Below are positions 58,601 through 64,000 of a stretch of 64,000 bases of DNA, piece after piece. Every line of letters starts with the position of its first letter. Position 1 is the first letter of the stretch. The translations under genes were made by a program, and so were the position numbers. Source of the DNA: Salvia splendens (Eukaryota > Streptophyta > Magnoliopsida > Lamiales > Lamiaceae). The notes beneath the pieces were generated by a model. That model was given only the letters and a program-made list of their open reading frames with translations. It made no database searches and was not told where the DNA came from. The DNA is taken from the NCBI RefSeq assembly GCF_004379255.2, contig NC_056038.1, positions 9,214,729 to 9,278,728 on the forward strand, written 5' to 3'.

Positions 58601-60606
58601 GGCTCGGAGTGTCATATCCTGGAAGTCCCCTGGCTAGTTCAGTAATTCCTAATTCTGGAGGCCCTGGTAGCCCTCTAAGGCATGGAGACTTCAATGTCAG
58701 ATACCCTGGTGGGTTAAGAAATGTTTCCGGGAGCATAATTGGACCCTGGTCCTTGGATAACATGGATAGTACTTTTGCTTCTTCACTGCTGGAAGAGTTC
58801 AAGAGCAATAAAGCAAAGTGCTTTGAACTTTCAGAGATTGTCGGTCATGTTGTTGAATTCAGGTATACCCTTTTTAAAATTAATTTTCTTTTTCATTTGT
58901 GAGTCTCTTGATTTTTGACTTTTAATGTCTACATCTTTTGCCAGTGCTGATCAATATGGAAGCCGATTCATTCAACAAAAGCTTGAAACTGCAACAATAG
59001 AAGAGAAGAACATGGTTTTTGAGGAAATTTTTCCGCAAGCTCTTGCATTAATGACTGATGTGTTTGGTAATTATGTAATCCAAAAGGTACAAAGTTCTGT
59101 GACTAGTTGTAGTTGATACGGGTGGTCCTTTTTACTTCATTTTATTGTATCTTGACTTTGTTAATCCACTGGAATACTGAATTTTTATGCATTGCCAGTT
59201 CTTCGAACATGGTATGGCATCTCAACGAAGAGAGCTGGCTGACAAGCTTTTTGGTCATGTACTTAACCTAAGTCTCCAAATGTATGGTTGTAGAGTGATC
59301 CAAAAGGTAACATCAGCTTTGGATTTACATATTCAAATAATGAAATGGCTGTTTGTGTCAATCTTCTTTTCATTTGTCAAATAAAGAGATCCTTCCTATA
59401 ATAATCACTGTCCGATTTTGTAGGCAATAGAAGTTGTCGATGTGGATCAAAAGATCAAAATGGTGGAGGAGCTGGATGGGCACGGCATGCGTTGTGTTCG
59501 TGATCAGAATGGGAATCATGTTATCCAGAAGTGCATCGAGTGTGTCCCCGAGGAGCATATTCAGTTTATTGTCTCGACATTCTATGATCAAGTTGTGACC
59601 CTCTCGACGCACCCTTATGGTTGCCGTGTGATACAGGTTACCAAGAACTGTTTAGATGTCTTCACGCTTGTATTTGGGATTATGTTCAAAGAGTTAGTGC
59701 ATAACATTTGATGTTTCCAATTATGCAGCGAGTTTTAGAGCACTGTAAGGATGAAACTACCCAGAGCAAAGTTATGGAAGAAATTTTGGGATCTGTAAGT
59801 ATGCTGGCACAAGATCAGTATGGGAACTATGTTGTCCAGGTTTGTAATTTCTTGTGATTTTTTAAGCATAGTGATGTTTCATTAGTTTATGTAGAAAAAT
59901 TGTAGTACTACTATTCTTTTCACTGACTGCTTTTTATGATGATTCTATAGCATGTACTGGGGCATGGAAAGCCACACGAGCGATCAACCATCATCCAGGA
60001 ATTAGCTGGGAATATTGTCCAGATGAGCCAACAGAAGTTTGCATCAAATGTTGTCGAAAAATGCTTAACATTTAGCGATCATAGTGAACGCCAACTGTTG
60101 GTGAATGAGATGCTTGGAACAACTGATGAGAATGAGCCTCTTCAGGTTTGTTGCATACCTTCTTCCCCTTGCACAATGTTCAGATAGTATTCTTCAGAAA
60201 TGGAAAAATCCAGCTATGATCCTTAATACAGAATTTTGATATGCCTAGATGAGTATATGAACTAGTAGTTTCCTGAACTTGTCTTTTCTCACTCTGCCCT
60301 CAATCAGGCCATGATGAAAGACCAATTTGCAAATTACGTTGTACAGAAAGTTTTAGAAACTTGTAGTGATCAGCAGCGTGAACTGATCATGTCAAGAATA
60401 AGAGTCCACTTGAACGCATTAAAGAAATACACATATGGGAAGCACATAGTAGCCCGTGTGGAGAAACTTGTTGCTGCTGGGGGTATGTAGATTCTCAACT
60501 TCCCCCACTTCCTGATCGGCCACACCACCATATAACTAACTAACCATTGTTTTCTATTTCTTTGATGTCAGAGAGGAGAATTGCTGCTCAGACCCCAATA
60601 GCGTAG
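55696..60606 (+). CDS. PUM: Pumilio-family RNA-binding protein, nine coding exons, 1050 aa (second of tandem pair)
   Basis: Same role as its neighbour. Coding exons: 55696-56346, 57340-58862, 58945-59086, 59199-59306, 59424-59636, 59729-59839, 59951-60145, 60308-60482, 60572-60606; GT-AG throughout, total 3153 nt. The six PUM-HD exons have exactly the same lengths as in the first gene (142, 108, 213, 111, 195, 175 nt). The eight repeats keep the same base-reading residues, so the predicted target is again UGUANAUA. Differences: Ala/Gly-rich insertion [17 protein letters not shown] near residue 70, many changes in the disordered middle, and a shorter C-terminus (AAQTPIA versus an Ala-rich tail). 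The paralogues are not fresh copies: introns are unalignable by eye, so the duplication is old. Confidence 0.95.
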
Positions 60607-61188
60607 ACGTGTAGTAGGAAAGAAAGAAGTTGTACAGCTAACTGAGGCTAGTTTGGGCTACCTCTCTTTCTCGTCTTTCTTTCTTAAGCTTTTGATGATG
60701 AGGTTATAAGCTGCTGATTGCAAATAAAGCTGTTACCTGTACATTGTGTAGTGCTAAGTTTATAGGTAGAGAGAGTCTGGTAAGAGCTGAGGCCCCTATT
60801 CTGCTGCTGCTGATGCTGAGGAGAAGATTCAAATTGACAATACTGATGGATGCCGAGGGTGTAATATAGTGCAAAGTGACTGTACAAAATTATGCCATTT
60901 TCGAGAGTTGAAGTTGCTTTTCTATGTAAGGCTGAGAGGATTGCTCTATGTATGGTAATTTACAGTTTTATATCTCACTTGGCCAAATACATTACATCTC
61001 CCACCCTTTATATCCATTTCCTTTTTTTCTCGACTCCTTGAGAATGTAGAGCAAATCTAGAGGAATATTGAAATAATCATAGAAAGCAGTAAATAACATT
61101 TCCCAAAAAATGCAGATATTCCTCCTTCACAAACAAAGCTGCAAATGTCATGAAATTCTCAGTGCACAACTTTAATTAGCAGTATTGC
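60607..61188. other. convergent 3' ends of Pumilio gene 2 and the membrane-protein gene
   Basis: The Pumilio 3' UTR (AATAAA at about 60723) shares conserved blocks with the first gene: AGTTGTACAGCTAACT, GTACATTGTGTAGTGCTAAG and TGTAATATAG. The two genes face each other across about 580 bp. Confidence 0.6.
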
Positions 61189-61812
61189 TTAATCAAGATC
61201 AAAATCATCATCATCATCTTGTTGGATCTTCTGCCCAAAACCTCTAGGTCCATCTCTAGCTCTGGCTCTAACTTTCCCTTTCTTACCACCCTTCTTCTTC
61301 CTCTCAGCTTCTTCGTTCTTATACTTCTCTCCCTCCCTCTTCTGCATGAAGTCCGTCACAGCTATGTAGATAACCTGACAAACATCCCTCCAAAATCAAC
61401 CACCATCCACTTACCAAAATCACATCTTTTTAACACTCGAAGATGCATACAGTAAGAAAGAAGCTTTACTTACCCCTACGATGAAAATGGTTAAACCGAT
61501 AAACGCGATGAGAAGGAGAACTGATATAATAGTCGAGACACCATCGTCGCTAGTCGAAACTATTGCTTGAGAACTCTCAGCTGGGCTTGCTTCTGCAAGC
61601 AAGAAATCATAGTTGGCGGCGGAGATTTTCCATCTTTTGGTGGTTGTAGGGGTGAATGCATCGGGTGGATTGAGATTACACCATCTTGGTGAGTGTGGAA
61701 GTGAAAGTGATGGAGAGCGGAGAGGAGAAAATGGCTCGTGGGCGGTGAACAAATAGAGAGGCCTGAGCTTGTAAACTAAGGAGAGAGAAAGAGGAGAGAG
61801 AGGTGCGGCCAT
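61189..61812 (-). CDS. predicted plastid-targeted single-helix membrane protein, two exons, 174 aa
   Basis: I do not recognise a named family. Exons on the minus strand: 61812-61474 and 61374-61189, GT-AG intron, 525 nt. The first about 60 residues are rich in Ser, Leu, Pro and Arg with few acids (MAAPLSPLSLSLVYKLRPL), like a chloroplast transit peptide. One hydrophobic helix (about 92-113: STIISVLLLIAFIGLTIFIVG) is followed by a short loop and a strongly basic segment (EERKKKGGKKGKVRARAR-like) ending in an acidic tail QQDDDDDFDLD. The basic then acidic C-terminus after one helix suggests a thylakoid or envelope protein with a stromal tail; function unknown. Confidence 0.75.
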
Positions 61813-62559
61813 TTGTGGCTGACTCTTACACTTGGGTTGGGGTAGGAGATGATTGGGTTCACACTTTCGCCCAATAGCAATCAGTTTTAGGTAAATTGCA
61901 CTTTAGCTCTATGGTTTTAAATTTTTAGTTATTTTGCCCCAAGAAACAATATCGTTTGATTGATATCCATTTTTATTTTCATCCTACTTCCTAAACATAT
62001 GACCATTTATAATTGGTTAAAATATTATGGAGTATGTAATTGTTCTGAGGCCTTACTACTATGAAATGATTCATTTTTATCCTTATTTAGCTGCCAAAAT
62101 GATTATAATTCGATTAGTAACTTATAAACGGAGTATTAATTAAAATCGAAGACTAAGGTCCTTTTTTATTTAAAATCCATGAGTATTTTATAATTTTTGT
62201 CGTAGTAGTATTATTTGTTAGTTTCAGAGTTTGAAACATTATAAATTGTTTTTTGCTAAGATTTCATTCGCAATATGAATCGCGATTAATTTGTAGACCA
62301 AACCAACGGTATGCTCAACCGCTTGTACCTAACCGTAACACAAATATATTTTGCACCTTAAAATATCGTATCACGATTTCCTTGAATCTTTTGAGAGCAG
62401 AAAAAGGGTATAAAAAACCCGGCAAGCAGGCAGAGCAACCATTCACAAATCAGAAACAAAAATATTCTCATTTGAATGGAACGAAGTTATGTTTTGTACA
62501 AGTATTTTGGTGTGTGGTGAAACTATATTTATTAATGAATAATGATGATCAGCCGTGGC
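61813..62559. other. intergenic DNA between the membrane-protein gene and the DUF707 gene
   Basis: AT-rich. The last few hundred bases should hold the 3' UTR of the DUF707 gene. Nothing else recognised. Confidence 0.4.
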
Positions 62560-63902
62560 TTAAGAGGGTTGATGGAATGGATCTACCCAACACTCATCTT
62601 CTCTCACAGCATTCCCCCACCTATTTTTGAACTTGTTTAACGACGCTATTCTCACCTGCAAAACACCACCATGATTCAAAACTCGGAACTCAAAATCCCA
62701 TATGTATGTATAGGTATGAAAGAGTGAAAGAACACTTACGGAAGTTCTACCATCAAATCCATCCACTGTGGTTGTCATGGAAGCTAGCCGATCAATTTCA
62801 GCATCATTCGTCTGCACGACCAAACGCATAGGAAATTAAAAGCAAAGTTGGAAAGTAAGATAGTATTTTGAGAGAATGAAGCATGCATCTTGTAATTCTG
62901 TTCTCTTGATCATTGGATTCAGCTGGTCAGAAACTTTTTAACGCATCTGTAATGTCGTATGCATTCTTTTCCTAAATATCCTTTCGAGGACAGAAGAAAT
63001 GAAGACTACCTTTCCATCTCCTGAACCTCCAAGGGAAGGAATACCCGAGTGGATTAAATACTGAGAGTCGACAACACCAATATTTTCGGTTCTATTGCCC
63101 TGCCAGAAATATAAATAGAAAAAACTGCAACCTAGTTTCAACAAGAACATGAATTCCACAGTACTAACTCGATGAAATTGCAAACCTGTACACAGTACCC
63201 CAGCAAAAAATCCAAGCCCCATGCATGAACAAGGTCATTCTGTTAAACAAATATATGAGCAAGAATCATTCCAGTTGATCATAGGCCAAGGATAAGGAAA
63301 ATCATCCTATGCACAAAAAACCTTAAAAGGAAGGAATTAATATTTACATGTATATGTACATTTCCAAACCTGAATCATGTGCCAAGCACAACGCCACGAT
63401 TCTCTCGAGAACACAGGAGCCATCATCTCCACGAACCTGTGTTAACGTAAACATATTGTTGTTTTTTAATACAGCTAATTCGTATATAATGCATCCATGA
63501 AAAAGCTATTTACTCTAGCCAAGGCTGCCCATTTTATATATGGAGTGATGAGTTAATTTACCCCGTGCACGGAGGGTCCATACTGTTCTCAAAACACTTA
63601 TATCCTGGGCCATGTAAATTAACAGCCCTCCTGTCAAAAGTAAAAATACAGAGCAACACATCAGAATAAGAATACGAATAAGAAATTTAACAGAATCATG
63701 TCATTAATAATTATAAAATTTTGTCATCAGCAATCAAGTTTTTGCTGCTCATAGAGGGTATATTCTCAAGTCCAACAGTACATACCGGTGTAATGTAGAA
63801 TTCGTTTTTCTCGCTGTAAGTGTGTAATGGACCTCGGATTTGTCAGCATCAATTGCAGGCTGCGATATTTGAAGTCCCTCTTCTTTAATAATTGACAGAT
63901 AT
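62560..63902 (-). CDS. DUF707 family protein, 3' part (seven exons); 5' part beyond the window
   Basis: DUF707 proteins are plant proteins of unknown biochemical role, some annotated by similarity as lysine-ketoglutarate reductase trans-splicing related. Visible exons on the minus strand: 63902-63786, 63630-63562, 63436-63370, 63239-63186, 63099-63010, 62811-62740, 62655-62560, with consistent GT-AG borders and phases. They encode EEGLQISQPAIDADKSEVHY, RAVNLHGPGYKCFENS, FVEMMAPVFSRESWRCAWH, NDLVHAWGLDFLLGYCVQ, GNRTENIGVVDSQYLIHSG, a linker, and KFKNRWGNAVREDECWVDP-F. This order (isqPALD, FVE.MAPVFSR..W.C.W, DLVHAWGLD, VGVVDS.Y..H.G, WVDPF) is the family's. The stop TAA is at 62560-62562. No damage is seen in the visible part. 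Confidence 0.88.
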
Positions 63903-64000
63903 CTGCCCCAAGACAAAATAAATCCATTAAATACATGTTTCGAAAATCTAATAGTAATTGCTAATAATAAAGCAAGATAGGCCTGTATATAACAAATTAA

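Overview
This window looks like nuclear DNA of a eudicot plant. It is AT-rich, with intron-bearing plant genes (laccase, ZIP metal transporter, RTFL/DVL peptide, SIAMESE-related inhibitor, Pumilio, DUF707), Ty1/copia and PIF/Harbinger transposons, Stowaway-like MITEs and a degraded LINE. The species cannot be fixed from sequence alone. No bacterial, phage, CRISPR or viral system is seen.

Layout. 1-3.7 kb: three Harbinger-type elements, one with a nearly complete transposase broken by one amber codon and one late frameshift. 4.0-8.9 kb: a very young copia element (Copia-1, LTRs differ at one of 237 aligned bases) inserted in the upstream region of a small SIAMESE-related gene (9.05 kb) and flanked by a 68-bp direct repeat. 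10.2-15.3 kb: a second, broken copia element (Copia-2) with an ATATA target duplication. 16.6-17.2 kb: LINE relic and MITE. 18.9 kb: RTFL/DVL peptide gene. 21.5-22.3 kb: PPR relic. 23.4-25.5 kb: six-exon laccase. 26.4-27.6 kb: two-exon ZIP transporter. 28.8-29.9 kb: intronless RING/DUF1117 E3 ligase. 30.1-35.4 kb: a (TA)n-anchored, tandem-repeat-rich element carrying a captured, intron-bearing fragment of a ubiquitin-eL40 gene. 36.6-41.1 kb: three Harbinger-type elements, one with a solo LTR inside and one carrying only the Myb-like ORF1. 44.4-45.8 kb: short tandem duplications. 46.5-52.0 and 55.7-60.6 kb: two tandem Pumilio genes with the same exon layout and the same RNA-reading code. 61.2-61.8 kb: a probably plastid-targeted one-helix membrane protein. 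62.6-64 kb: the 3' part of a DUF707 gene that runs off the window.

The host genes act in unrelated processes: cell-cycle arrest, organ-shape peptide, cell-wall phenol oxidation, metal uptake, ubiquitin ligation and mRNA control. There is no operon logic; only the Pumilio pair is a clear functional unit, formed by local duplication. The most unusual features are the complementary Harbinger derivatives (one transposase-only, one ORF1-only, sharing both ends), the atypical insertion of Copia-1 in a promoter, Copia-1's replaced gag region, and the ubiquitin-eL40 capture.
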